A stretch of DNA of 64,000 nt from Sphingomonas sp. PP-CE-1G-424 (GTDB taxonomy: Bacteria; Pseudomonadota; Alphaproteobacteria; Sphingomonadales; Sphingomonadaceae), in NCBI RefSeq assembly GCF_004341085.1, contig NZ_SLXW01000009.1, positions 1-64,000 on the forward strand, written 5' to 3'. The translations under genes and the position numbers were made by a program. The notes below the pieces were generated by a model. That model was not told the origin of the DNA. It saw only the letters and a list, made by a program, of their open reading frames with translations, and did not search any database. Below are positions 49,996 to 60,100 of this stretch, one piece after another; the first letter of the stretch is position 1; every line of letters begins with the position of its first letter.

Positions 49996-50952
49996 TCACT
50001 TTTCCTGTTGAGCGCCTCGCAGATCGGCATTGATCAGGGCCGCAACGTCGGTGACCGGAAGACCCTGCCGATCATTGAACGTGCCCGCCTTCGGCCACGA
50101 CACACCGCGACCGATCGCGAAGGCGGCGCGGTATTTGCGCATCATGTTTTTCGGATCGTTCGTTAGCTCTTCCATCAGGAAAGGCACGGTCCAAACCGAC
50201 CGTTTGAAGGGCCGGCCCAGTGCCACCTCCAACTTGTTCGCGACCTCGCCATAGGTGACGGTGTCACCGGCCAGGAAGACGATCTCGTTGCGGATCGTCG
50301 GCTCGAAGAACACGATCCCGGCGGTCAGCACACCGATGTCATCCGGCGTCGTCAGCGTCACAGCGGTATCAAGGCTGCCGAGCGCGTGGACTTCGCTATT
50401 CTCCAGATCAACAACACCAAAGTCCGGATCGAACAGGTAGTTCATGAACATGCCCGTCGAGATGATGACCCACTCGGTCTTGTCTTGTGAGCGTAGCAGC
50501 TCGCGGACGTCGAGCTGGGCATCGAAGATGTCCTGCGGCCCGCCGCGGCCGATCGCCTCGAAGTCGACGCCGAACTGCCACGGGAAATAGCGCGGGATAC
50601 CGGATTGCAGTGCGGCCTTGGCGAGCTTCATCGGCGTGTTGATCCCCGCTGCGTAGCCTGCGCAGCCGATCACCGTATCGTAGTCCGAGAAGAGCGATGC
50701 CAGCTCATCGATCGTATCGTTCACTAGGTCGCCGAGAACGATCTGGATCCCCGCTTCGCGGATTTCAGCAATGTCACGCTGCTTGGAGGGATCGCCCGAC
50801 TCTACGGCACTCTCGCGGAGAAGGACGCTGATCTTGGCACCGTCGATGCCCTTAGCGCGACGCGCCAGATTGCGGAGCACTGGCATGCCAAGCTCGCCGG
50901 CACCCAGGACGAGGATATTCCGCGACTTCACTGTGGAGACTGTATCGTTCAT
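49996..50952 (-). CDS. NmrA-like / isoflavone-reductase-type NAD(P)-binding protein
   Basis: A 318-residue atypical short-chain dehydrogenase. The nucleotide-binding loop ILVLGAGELGMPVLRNLARR (about 13-32) is followed by the aromatic alcohol reductase-like PRYFPWQFGVDFEAIGRG and STGMFMNYLFDP. Members reduce phenylpropanoid-type substrates or sense NADP. The active lysine is not placed with confidence. Divergent from the HxlR-type regulator 70 bases away, which likely controls it. Confidence 0.85.
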   Translation of the reverse strand: MNDTVSTVKSRNILVLGAGELGMPVLRNLARRAKGIDGAKISVLLRESAVESGDPSKQRDIAEIREAGIQIVLGDLVNDTIDELASLFSDYDTVIGCAGYAAGINTPMKLAKAALQSGIPRYFPWQFGVDFEAIGRGGPQDIFDAQLDVRELLRSQDKTEWVIISTGMFMNYLFDPDFGVVDLENSEVHALGSLDTAVTLTTPDDIGVLTAGIVFFEPTIRNEIVFLAGDTVTYGEVANKLEVALGRPFKRSVWTVPFLMEELTNDPKNMMRKYRAAFAIGRGVSWPKAGTFNDRQGLPVTDVAALINADLRGAQQEK

Positions 50953-51022
50953 CGTTCTAACTCGTTTCACCCTTGGATGCCGGTGATCTGGCAAGCCGCG
51001 GGCAAGCGCGAAAGATAGGTAC

Positions 51023-51460
51023 ATGCGTGATACTGCTGTTAAATCTCTAAGCCAGGAGGACATCCTCCGATATTCGCAAACGGTTTGCGACGGCCTCCGG
51101 GACGATGACGACGGGGTTCGCCGCGAGGTGTTGGCCCATGCCGGCAACCGCTGGTCGCTTGGTGTCATCCATACGCTCGGCGTGTACGGTCGGCTTCGCC
51201 ATGCGGAAATCGGCCGACGGATGCATGGTATTACACAGCGGATGCTGACGCGCACGCTGCGCCATCTGGAGCGCGATGGATTAGTGGTGCGTCACGACTT
51301 CGAGGAGGTAGTTCCCCACGTAGAATATGCTCTGTCCGAAACCGGCTTGAAGCTACTGGTCAGGATGGCCCCCCTGTGGACGTGGATCGTCGAGAACGTC
51401 GACAGCTTTCGCACATCACGGGAACTGTTTGATCGGGAGCACGCGGGAGAAGAGCCCTGA
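51023..51460 (+). CDS. HxlR-family regulator
   Basis: A 145-residue winged-helix regulator. NRWSLGVIHTLGVYGRLRHA and RMLTRTLRHLERDGLVVRHD form the HxlR core, and no C-terminal ligand domain follows. It is transcribed away from the NmrA-like gene with 70 bases between, the usual layout for HxlR proteins that respond to reactive or aromatic compounds and control a divergent oxidoreductase. Confidence 0.88.
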   Translation: MRDTAVKSLSQEDILRYSQTVCDGLRDDDDGVRREVLAHAGNRWSLGVIHTLGVYGRLRHAEIGRRMHGITQRMLTRTLRHLERDGLVVRHDFEEVVPHVEYALSETGLKLLVRMAPLWTWIVENVDSFRTSRELFDREHAGEEP

Positions 51461-51555
51461 AGACGTATCGGCTTACAGGCTTAGCTTTTCGATATACCAT
51501 CCCTTTTGGAAAATTGGCTGTGGTCAACATTGATCTTTTTCACATGGTCGGCATG

Positions 51556-52488
51556 TTATCGACGTGCATCACGTGGGGCGGTCCCGAACTGACGCCGGAA
51601 GGCGCGACTGGCGGCGGTTCGAGATAAAAATCCGTTTTGCGCTGCGATATCGGCAAACGCCCGGTCGCTGGTAGCGAGCGCATGGCGGACGCGTTGCATT
51701 CGCCATGCGCTCACATACGCCATCGGCGTCATACCGACGCGGGCGAGAAAACGCTCACTGAACGCCGATCGGGACATGCCGCCAGCCTTTGCCAGTCTAT
51801 CGACTGACCAGGCTTCACCTGGAGTGCTGTGGAAGTTTTCCAGCGCGCGAGCGATGCGAGGATCGGACAGGCCGGACAACCATCCAACAGTCGTCCCACC
51901 GGATTGCAAATGGGCGCGCAGTGCCTGGACGAGAAGCACATCGGACAGTCGTTCGCTGATGAGCCCCTGCCCTGGTCCGGCATCAACTGCTTCTGCCGCC
52001 AATAACGCCAGCGTAGCGCGGATCGGGGCCGCGGCAGGCATATGTGCGGCGATATGAATGAGGTTCGGCACGCTTGATCGCAGCCATTCCAGCCCAATGG
52101 TATCAAAGACGAACCGGGCTCCGATCACTATCGTCATCGCCAAACCGCTACCCCAGCGAACCACACCGTCCGCCCCTTTGTTCGCTGCAAACAATCCCGC
52201 GGCATCGATGTCATCAAGGGGGTCGGCACTGACAGAAGATGTGCGATAGGCGCGACCGTCCGTCAGCAGGTAGCAATCGCCTTGTTCGATCCGTACGACC
52301 TCTGACGAGCCGACGATTTGCAGATCGAACGCACCGTCGATCGCGGCGCCGATCTTGACGTGGTCATATGCAGGCATTCGAAGTGCAAACGGCTCGGCCG
52401 CCTCGAAGCGCGCCGAGACGACGCGTTGCAGCGTGAAAGTCGTCAGTACCTCGGATAACGGATCGATTTTGGACTGTGAGCTACGCAT
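51556..52488 (-). CDS. AraC-family regulator with cupin-type sensor domain
   Basis: A 310-residue regulator. The N-terminal half (about 20-190) is a cupin_6-type sensor (VSARFEAAEPFALRMP; IEQGDCYLLTDG). The C-terminal half has two helix-turn-helix motifs: WSVDRLAKAGGMSRSAFSER and FADIAAQNGFLSRTAASRAF. ATG 52488 is chosen over an upstream extension. Divergent from the NTF2/aldo-keto reductase pair across 92 bases, so it probably regulates those genes. Confidence 0.9.
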   Translation of the reverse strand: MRSSQSKIDPLSEVLTTFTLQRVVSARFEAAEPFALRMPAYDHVKIGAAIDGAFDLQIVGSSEVVRIEQGDCYLLTDGRAYRTSSVSADPLDDIDAAGLFAANKGADGVVRWGSGLAMTIVIGARFVFDTIGLEWLRSSVPNLIHIAAHMPAAAPIRATLALLAAEAVDAGPGQGLISERLSDVLLVQALRAHLQSGGTTVGWLSGLSDPRIARALENFHSTPGEAWSVDRLAKAGGMSRSAFSERFLARVGMTPMAYVSAWRMQRVRHALATSDRAFADIAAQNGFLSRTAASRAFRRQFGTAPRDARR

Positions 52489-52580
52489 AGGAGCGTTTTG
52501 GGCTCTTATGCGCCGGCACACAACAGCCGAATAAGCGTTTTGATGGGACGCTATCGCCTTCTCATACCGGGGACCCCACT

Positions 52581-52979
52581 ATGAACCCTGTCATTTCGAC
52601 ATTCTTCCGTAACTACGGTCTGCTGCCCGACTTCGATGCCTTTCGAGAGGCACAGAGCCAGTTGATGCTGCCCGACGTGCATGTCGAAAGCCGCGACCAT
52701 CGCGGTTGGCAGGTGCTCGATGGCGTCGATGCCTATGTCGAGTCGGTTCGGGAATGGTCGCGATCCTATGACAACAGCGACGACCGCGGATTTGAGCAGG
52801 TGCTCGATAACGGCACCGATGTCGAGGTGAAGGTGACGGGTACGATCGTGTTTCGCGAGCCGATCGCGGGCGTTTCGCGCATCGCCGATTCTAACCACGA
52901 CTGGCGGGAACACTTTGTCCTGCGCGATGGGCGCATCGCCTCTGCCCGTATCGATATGGGTATCGAAAAACTGGCGTGA
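52581..52979 (+). CDS. SnoaL/NTF2-like protein
   Basis: A 132-residue NTF2-fold protein (nuclear transport factor 2/SnoaL-like). It has an N-terminal helical part (FFRNYGLLPDFDAFREAQ) and beta-rich remainder (VESRDHRGWQVLDGVDAYVE; DWREHFVLRDGRIASARID) giving a cone-shaped pocket for small ligands. It starts the operon that continues with the aldo-keto reductase 36 bases on, under the divergent AraC regulator. Confidence 0.82.
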   Translation: MNPVISTFFRNYGLLPDFDAFREAQSQLMLPDVHVESRDHRGWQVLDGVDAYVESVREWSRSYDNSDDRGFEQVLDNGTDVEVKVTGTIVFREPIAGVSRIADSNHDWREHFVLRDGRIASARIDMGIEKLA

Positions 52980-53015
52980 AACCATTTCGGGCTGCGGCCA
53001 ATCAAGGAATTGACG

Positions 53016-54083
53016 ATGCAATATGAACAACTTGGCCAAACCGGGCTATTCGTATCCCGGTTCTGCCTCGGCGCCATGACATTTGGCGGCGCAGACAATC
53101 CGGCCGGCAACGCGATCGGTCGCCTGTCGGCAGGCGAAGCGGACGCCATCGTCGGCATGGCGCTCGACGCCGGTATCAACTTTATCGACACGGCCGATGT
53201 GTACGGCGGGGGTGGCTCAGAGACGGTGCTGGGCGAAGTCTTGAAAGAGCGTCGCAGCGATGTGGTTCTCGCGACCAAGGTCAGCAGCAAAGCGGGTCGC
53301 GGACCGAACGATATCGGGCAGTCGCGCGGGCGCATCATGGCCTCTCTCGAAGGAAGCTTGCGCCGCCTCAAGACCGACCATATCGACTTGTATCAGGTAC
53401 ATACGTTCGATCCATTCACGCCGATCGAGACGATGTTGCGCTCGCTCGACGACGCCGTGCGGCAGGGCAAGGTACGCCATATCGGCTGCTCCAACTTTGC
53501 CGCGTGGCAGCTAATGAAGGCACTGGGCGTATCCGCGCGCGCGGGCCTCGAACCGTTTGTTTCTATCCAGTCCTTCTATTCGATCGCAGGCCGCGACGTC
53601 GAAGCCGAGGTAATTCCGGCGGTGACCGACCAGAAGCTGAGCCTGCTATGCTGGAGCCCGCTTGCGGGTGGTCTGCTGTCAGGCAAGTTCGATCGGCATG
53701 GCAACAGCGATGCCTCGGCGCGCCGGGCAAAGATCGCCTTTCCACCCGTCGATGAAGCACGCACATTTGACATGATCGACGGACTGAAAGCAGTAGCGCA
53801 GCGGCGGAAAAGCGAACCCGCTCAGATCGCGCTGGCGTGGCTGTTGGCGAAACCAGCCGTCACCAGCGTCATCGTTGGCATCAAACGTCCTGATCAGCTG
53901 GCCGCGAACCTGTCGGCTCTCGACCTCGTTCTTAATAAGGAAGATCTCGATCTGCTCGATGAGGCCAGCCGAATTCCTGCTTCCTATCCAGGATGGATCC
54001 AGAGCTACAACGCTGCAGGCCGTGTTCCGGCTGGCTATCCCTTCGACGGACCAAATTGGACGCTTGGCGAGCGGCCGCGTTAA
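53016..54083 (+). CDS. Aldo/keto reductase
   Basis: A 355-residue (beta/alpha)8-barrel NADPH reductase. Key residues: Asp-Tyr in FIDTADVYGGG (about 50-60), catalytic Lys in VLATKVSSKAG, and His in DLYQVHTFDPF. The C-terminal VTSVIVGIKRPDQLAANLSA holds the NADPH 2'-phosphate site. ATG 53016 has AAGGA at eight bases. The substrate is an aldehyde or ketone of unknown identity. It follows the NTF2 gene under the AraC regulator. Confidence 0.92.
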   Translation: MQYEQLGQTGLFVSRFCLGAMTFGGADNPAGNAIGRLSAGEADAIVGMALDAGINFIDTADVYGGGGSETVLGEVLKERRSDVVLATKVSSKAGRGPNDIGQSRGRIMASLEGSLRRLKTDHIDLYQVHTFDPFTPIETMLRSLDDAVRQGKVRHIGCSNFAAWQLMKALGVSARAGLEPFVSIQSFYSIAGRDVEAEVIPAVTDQKLSLLCWSPLAGGLLSGKFDRHGNSDASARRAKIAFPPVDEARTFDMIDGLKAVAQRRKSEPAQIALAWLLAKPAVTSVIVGIKRPDQLAANLSALDLVLNKEDLDLLDEASRIPASYPGWIQSYNAAGRVPAGYPFDGPNWTLGERPR

Positions 54084-54861
54084 ACGGGATTGCCTTGATC
54101 GTTCACAGACCCTGCCGGGAAACACTCCTAATCGCCTGTTCTCTGGAAGCTACCCTTTAATCTATTCGAACTCGACATTCCCAAAGCGCCAATCTCTTTC
54201 AGGAAAGTCCCCACCGTCAGGTGGCGTCAGCTAACGCCATCTGCTTCACAATAACGGACGGTAAACCTTCCTCTCATCACAACATTCGCGACTGGATAGC
54301 CAGACTTCAAAATCGGTCATTCGCAAAGATGAACCAACGTCGGAAGTTGGGAAGAGGGTTAGGCGGCCTGAGTACCCGGAACTGGGTCACCAAAGGCCGA
54401 TATGAATTCGGGCCGCGCTGACATATCAAGAGCGTCTTCTCTACCACCTGCACCGCACTTTCCGCACTTAGGGCGGTATTGGGCACATCGCGGGTCGTCA
54501 AGCTAATGATCCCGCTCGGGCATATGCCAAGAACTTGTAAATTGAAAACGGCATGGTGTCTACACTAATTTGGCGTCGCAGGAAACGCATAACGCCAAAG
54601 ATACCGATTCGATCAGGCTGATCGGAATTAGGTGATCATCTCCGTCGAATTCTGACGAATGTTTAATTAAGATTTTTGGCCTCCGCTAGGACTAAGGCCG
54701 CATTTCGAGCGTGTCTTGTTTCGAAAAGTAGGCGTGCTCAAAAAAAGTTATAGATCAATATAGCATGTAAAGAGATCATCGGCAACTGACATATCAGTAT
54801 ACCACATCGACAACTTACTGAGTATTTTATGGTCGGGTCGAGTCGTGTTAGGAGAAATGCT
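54084..54861. other. Long AT-rich intergenic region
   Basis: Nearly 780 bases with no supported gene, clearly lower in GC than core DNA, as transferred segments often are. Contains repeat C (54331-54375: GAACCAACGTCGGAAGTTGG). The last 50 bases precede a strong ribosome site and should hold the promoter of the metalloprotease gene. Confidence 0.5.
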
Positions 54862-55641
54862 ATGTCCGCCGATGAAGAAACTGAACTAGTTTGCACGCCG
54901 AAGGGCTTAGGCTCAGATATGAGGTTCAAAGCAGCGATACACGCCATCAAAATTAACCCGCTCAATCGTCCACCAGTTGAACGCATGCTGAAGATTTCGT
55001 CCTCCGAGGGGCTAATTCACCCCTATATCTCTGTCCTAACAACTAAGCGATGGAGAACGAACGATGTTCGTCTCTCGGTGCAATTTATGGACAATCCTGA
55101 CAGTGCGCTTCGGAAGCGTATATTGGGGCACATGAACGCTTGGGGTGATCAAGGAAATGTTGCTTTCACCGAGACTCACAGCCAAGGACAAGTTCGAATA
55201 GCGCGCGAACCCGATGGCTACTGGTCCTATCTTGGCACGGACATTTTGCTCATCGATCCCGACCAGCAAACGATGAATCTGCAGGGCTTTACAATGAATA
55301 CCCGCGACAGTGAGTTTTACCGTGTCGTGCGGCACGAGACGGGGCACACCCTTGGCATGCCGCACGAACACATGCGGCGCGAACTGGTGGAGCAGCTTGA
55401 TGTCGAGAAAACCGTCGCGTACTTCGGCGCCACGCAAGGGTGGACGCGCGAAGAGGTCGTTGCCCAAGTGCTGACGCCACTGGAAGAATCGTCACTGTTT
55501 GGAACGCCGTACGAGGATGCGCAGTCGATCATGTGTTACCAGATCCCCGGGCAGCTCACTAAAACCGGCCGACCGATCCCCGGCGGCGTCGATATTAACC
55601 CGCTTGATCATCAATTTTGCGGAATGTGCTATCCCAAATGA
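54862..55641 (+). CDS. Astacin-like zinc metalloprotease (M12A type)
   Basis: A 259-residue protein without signal peptide. The zinc site HETGHTLGMPHEH (158-170, ligands His158, His162 and His168, catalytic Glu159) matches astacin's HExxHxxGxxHE. The Met-turn is SIMCYQ near 225. Astacins cleave peptide bonds; bacterial ones may act on peptides, polypeptide toxins or RiPP precursors. ATG 54862 has GGAG seven bases upstream. It is divergent from the LodA/LodB-type cluster (380 bases apart) and may belong with it (inference). Confidence 0.85.
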   Translation: MSADEETELVCTPKGLGSDMRFKAAIHAIKINPLNRPPVERMLKISSSEGLIHPYISVLTTKRWRTNDVRLSVQFMDNPDSALRKRILGHMNAWGDQGNVAFTETHSQGQVRIAREPDGYWSYLGTDILLIDPDQQTMNLQGFTMNTRDSEFYRVVRHETGHTLGMPHEHMRRELVEQLDVEKTVAYFGATQGWTREEVVAQVLTPLEESSLFGTPYEDAQSIMCYQIPGQLTKTGRPIPGGVDINPLDHQFCGMCYPK

Positions 55642-56023
55642 CCTCAATCGAGATCGAGGCGGCTACAGCGCCGCCTTGATTTCAAAGGCTGGTGGCGGAC
55701 GCCAAATTGGAAGCGCACTCTATCCAAATCATTGTAGTAAGCGCGCGGAATAATCGCATGATCAGGCGGACTATCACCGCCAAACCGGCTAGCATCGCCG
55801 CTGGCGTTTAAAGAATCTAAGGGTTGATCGGCCGATGCCGGACAATTTACTTGATGGCTGAGATCTTCCCATGGGCATCTTTAACATCTTGTCGCAAGGC
55901 GTCGGTGCTCGGCTCAAGGCGTGCGATGACTTTAGGGTTCTCAGTATAAGATGAACGGGCGGCTGCTTCACGAAGCGGGGAGCGCCGATACATCTCGGGC
56001 TCTGGGTCATGCCTCGCTCCGGC
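55642..56023. other. Gap between metalloprotease and LodB-like gene
   Basis: No supported gene; apart from the hairpin at 55657 nothing is distinctive. Both genes converge on it. Confidence 0.45.
55657..55676 (+). terminator. Hairpin after the metalloprotease gene
   Basis: AGGCGGC (55657-55663), loop TACAGC, GCCGCCT (55670-55676), then TGATTTC. It starts 16 bases after the stop codon. Position and T-rich tail fit an intrinsic terminator, though the T run is short. Confidence 0.5.
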
Positions 56024-57151
56024 CTAGTTTCTGGCGCTGGCGTAGCGTCGTCGCCAGAACGGCGCATCGGCCCATCGCTGCTCAAGCGCGTAGAAATACG
56101 CGCGGCTGCGCAGATGGTCGTCGAATTCGGCGCGGGTGGCTTCGGCATAGGCCGGTGCAATGTCTTGATCGTCGGACTGCGCGCGAGCCAACGCGTCGCC
56201 GGCGCGCAAGGCATCGCTGAGCGCCTTGTATAGGCCTTGCGACGACATCGGATCGTAGCTCGCCGCCGCATCGCCGACGGCAAGCCACCGGCGCCCGCTG
56301 GCGCGATCGAGCCGCGCAACCGCCGCTGCGCGTACCATCAGGCTGTCAGGGCGGAAGCGGCACCCAAACAGCCGGCGCGCGATGTGTGTCGTGTTTTCTA
56401 GCTGCGCGAACCAGCGGTCGCGGTCATCGAGCCGCAGGTCGCGCGCGATGTCGGGATCGGTCGCGAACGCCACGGCGAGCCCGTCGCCCGGGACGGCGGC
56501 AGCGTACCACCAGCCGTCGGGTGCTGCCTCGGCCATGGTCAATTGCGATGTGGAGCGCGCATCGGCCGCGTCGAAAAAGGCGTAGAAGCACGTCAGTTGA
56601 TCGAGCGGGAGGCGCTCGGCGCCGAGCCTGCGTGCCACCGCGCCGCGCGCGCCGCTCGCATCGACCAGATAGCGTGCGGAAAGCCGAGATGGCGGTCGCG
56701 CCTTGCGTGCGACGGTCATCACGGCGGGTGCGTCCGCTCTGTGCTCGATCGCCGAAACGCGCCCGCTCAGCAGCACCGCGCCATGCGAGCGGGCGAGATC
56801 GCGCAAGCTGCGGTCGAATCTCGCCCGGTCGAGATGCCAGCCATGGCCGCGCGGATCGAAGACGAAGTCGTTATAGCCCAGTTCGGCGCTGCCCCAAGCC
56901 GCGCAGCTGCCAAGGCACGGATCGTGGCCGTCTGCAGCGAACACCTCCCACGCGCCCAACGCCTCGAGTAGCAGCCGGCAGTCGGGCGGCACCGATTCAC
57001 CGGGGCGCGGCGTATCGTCGATCGGCTCCGGCTCGACAATGCATACGCGCTCGACGCCGTGCCGCAGTAGCGCCAGCGCGGTCGCGCACCCGGCTGGGCC
57101 GCCGCCGACGACGGCGACGTCCCATTCCGCCCCGCCCGACGGGGCGTTCAA
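56024..57151 (-). CDS. LodB-like FAD-dependent maturase of the quinoprotein
   Basis: A 375-residue FAD enzyme of the halogenase/LodB group. VVGGGPAGCATALAL (about 14-28) is the GxGxxG nucleotide loop. LAVGDAAASYDPMSSQGLYK around 291-310 contains the GD motif and the conserved SSQG sequence seen in LodB/GoxB proteins. In known systems LodB forms the cysteine tryptophylquinone of LodA. The start is TTG 57151, overlapping the stop of the LodA-like gene (TTGA), so translation is coupled. It could be read as a tryptophan halogenase, but the LodA neighbour argues for LodB. Confidence 0.85.
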   Translation of the reverse strand: MNAPSGGAEWDVAVVGGGPAGCATALALLRHGVERVCIVEPEPIDDTPRPGESVPPDCRLLLEALGAWEVFAADGHDPCLGSCAAWGSAELGYNDFVFDPRGHGWHLDRARFDRSLRDLARSHGAVLLSGRVSAIEHRADAPAVMTVARKARPPSRLSARYLVDASGARGAVARRLGAERLPLDQLTCFYAFFDAADARSTSQLTMAEAAPDGWWYAAAVPGDGLAVAFATDPDIARDLRLDDRDRWFAQLENTTHIARRLFGCRFRPDSLMVRAAAVARLDRASGRRWLAVGDAAASYDPMSSQGLYKALSDALRAGDALARAQSDDQDIAPAYAEATRAEFDDHLRSRAYFYALEQRWADAPFWRRRYASARN

Positions 57152-60100
57152 TGAATCGTGCCCATCCCCACGACCCGGCCTGTCGCATGGCCCTCGCGCT
57201 TCGCCGCCGGAGTGTTGAGCCGCAGCGAAAGGAAGGTCGGCGCCGGCAGCGGGCAGCGAGCGGTTATCCACCGATAGACGACGTCGCGACAACTGCCGAC
57301 GTTAGGCGCGCGGGCCGGCAGATCGAAGAACGATCCCATCGGGCCACTCGGTGCAATAAGCTGGCTCAGGAAGCGGCTGTTGCCAGGTTCGCCGGGCGTG
57401 ATCAGCTGGTTCAGCGGCGAGGCGAGCGCGGCCATCAGCGCATGCGTGCCCTCTTCGCCGGGAAGCGCGAACCACCAGGCGACGGTGTGCGCCATTCCCT
57501 GCGCATCGGCGAGCAACGCCCCCTGGTGCCCGGTCGAGCCCTGCTGGACTGGGCGGAGCTGGTCGATCACATCGGCCATGGCGCGCGCCGGAGGACGTGG
57601 CTCCGGAATCGGCGGCGTCGGCTTTGGACGGCCGAGCTGCACGGTATAGGCATCCCAAAGGTCTATCTCATCCTGCGTGAACACTCTGAACATCGGGCCG
57701 CCCATGAATTCGAGCAATTGCCGGAAGCGACTGTTCGCCCAATCGCCCGGGGTAAGCCAGCTCTGCTGTTCGAGCGCGTCGAGGAACTCGCTCGGCCGAT
57801 CGAACCAGTCGTTGATCCTGCAGTCGCCGATCTTATACTCCTGGTGATTGCGGCTGCCGAAATCCGCCTTTCGCTCGATCAGGGCGATCATCTGCTCGCG
57901 CAGAGTCGGCGGCGTGGTGATGAGGTCCTGCAGATCCTGGCCGAAAGTCCCGATGCTGCCGAACGCTACGAACCCGTTCCAGATGCGTCGCCAACCCGTC
58001 TGCACGGCCTCCTCGCCGCCAGTGCGACGCATTTCGTTGAGGTACAGCCCCACCGCGTCGGCGGCGCGCTGGCCGTGGCCGTTGACGGCATTGTCGATGC
58101 CGATGTGCATTACGTAAAAATGCGGGTCTACGTTGAAATATTCCAGCAGGTCGCGTGTCGGCTTGAGATCGACCACTTCCCATTCGAGCTGCAGCGTCAT
58201 CCCGATCAGCTCGGGATAATAATCTTCGCTGAACTGCGAGATCGCTAGCTGGAAGGCGGGGACGGTAAAGGCGCTGTCGAGAAAGGTGAGATCGAAAGCA
58301 AAATCCTGGCTTTCGATCGGCGCCGGATAATAGCCCACGCTGTGGCACAGGTCGCGATAGATGTTGCAGTGGTTCATTGAGACGTCGCCGTCGCCGACCT
58401 CGTCCATCCACACCGAGAACAGCAGCGAGCGCACCTCGTCAATCGGACCGGTGCGCCCGATGTTCCGCAGCCATGCCCCATCGACCAAGTTAAACGGCGC
58501 CATCTGCTTGATGCGGATGACGACATCGGCATGCGTCTTGATGAACTGGTCGGGATCGTAAGGTCGGGCGGTATCCGCGACGTCGACCAGTTCCTGGTAG
58601 ATCAATTCCAGCCGGTCCTTGAACGCTTGTTCGGTGTAGGGAAAGAACCGCTGGTCGACCGGCGTTGCGGTCGTGCCGTTCGAGAAATCCTGCGCCCAAT
58701 TCAGCCAGTAATCCACGTAGTTGCGAGCATCGCCAAGCACTTGCGGATGATCGTCGACGTTGAGCAACTGGTAGAAGAGTTGGCGGGGGTCGAGCGTGTC
58801 TGCGTCCGTTTCGGTCGCATAATTGGGGAACGGGACGACCGGCGTTAGTCCCGTATCGCGCAACTGGCTCTGCACCTCGAGATACCAGTCCGCTGGCATG
58901 TCGATGCCGCTGTTATCAACCGCGGGCGCCTGGACGACAACGCCCAGCCGATGCCAGTTATCGAGAATGTCCTCGCGATCCTGATAGCGGCCCCAATTCT
59001 CGGGCTTGCCCGAGTCGGTTCCTTGGCCGCGCATCGACCAGCGCTGAGTCCCGAGGATCGGTTGCTTGATCGGATTGCCCGCGCCGTCGGTCGTGTCGAG
59101 CAGCGAGACGTCGGTCGCGGCATAGACCGCTACCGGACGTTGCGCTGGCCACGACCAGAACACCTTGCGGTTACCCGCCGGATTGGGCGAGGGCGGGTGC
59201 GTCGCGCACGAATTATAGTCCGTGTGCCACGGCAAGGCGAGGAACTTGGTCAGGTCGCCCGGTTCCAGCCCGTTCGCTTCGGCATGCCGCGGCACATAGC
59301 CGCAGCCAAGCACCGGGGTATCCGCGGGGAGCGCCGCATAGTCGAGCAGCGTGCGATGGATGCGGAAGGGGCCATAGCCTGAGGTCTGCCAAGGCTGAAC
59401 GTACAACGCGGACTCGCGCATGGTGAAGGTCAGGTCGATGCCGGGGCTGAAGCGCCCGCCCAGGCAGTTCACCAGCGTCGCCTTGTCGAGATATTCGCCC
59501 GGCCCGAGCGCGGGCCCCGGACCGGGATGGAAGCCCTGGCTACCCTTGTCCCATTGCGTGAGCATAAAATACTGCGTCTTGCGCAGTGTCAGGAAGCTTT
59601 CGTTGGCATCCCCCAGCACGAGCGGCATCAGCGCGGTATTGTCCTGGTCTCCGTCGGTGAAGGGGTTTCGGAAGGTCGCCACCAACCCGGATATCTCGGT
59701 CGAGCCGGGATCGTCGATCGCGGTGATGGCGCCGACGCGCGCGTGGGCCGAGGCTCCGGCGTTGCTCAGATTGGCGATCCACTGCTGCAGCGCCACGCTG
59801 CGAAAGATCGGCTGCAGGTCGTCGTCGAAACTGGGCCTGAAATCGGGCTTGTAGTCGCCATCGGCATAGAGCGCCGGCGCGAGATCGAGGTTGCGTACCC
59901 AGCAGTCGTAGATGTCGTCCCACAGCGACACGATGTTGAGGATCTGCGGCGCTACCGATGGATCGGTAGTCGCGACCCAGGCGTGCTGCGCTTCCACATG
60001 ACTGCCGTCCTCGAACACGATCGTCGCGGTGACCGGGCCGTCGGACGTGTCGTCGAACCACTGGTCGTTGTTGACATCGTCGTCTAGCGGCGCCGCACCG

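Noticed and set aside
54738..54986. Minus-strand frame opposite the metalloprotease start
   Set aside because: Antisense of the promoter and first codons of the astacin-like gene; no ribosome site or motif.
56024..57151. Flavin-dependent tryptophan halogenase
   Set aside because: The fold and GD motif overlap with halogenases, but the halogenase WxWxIP motif is not visible and the gene is coupled to a LodA-like partner, which is the LodB arrangement.
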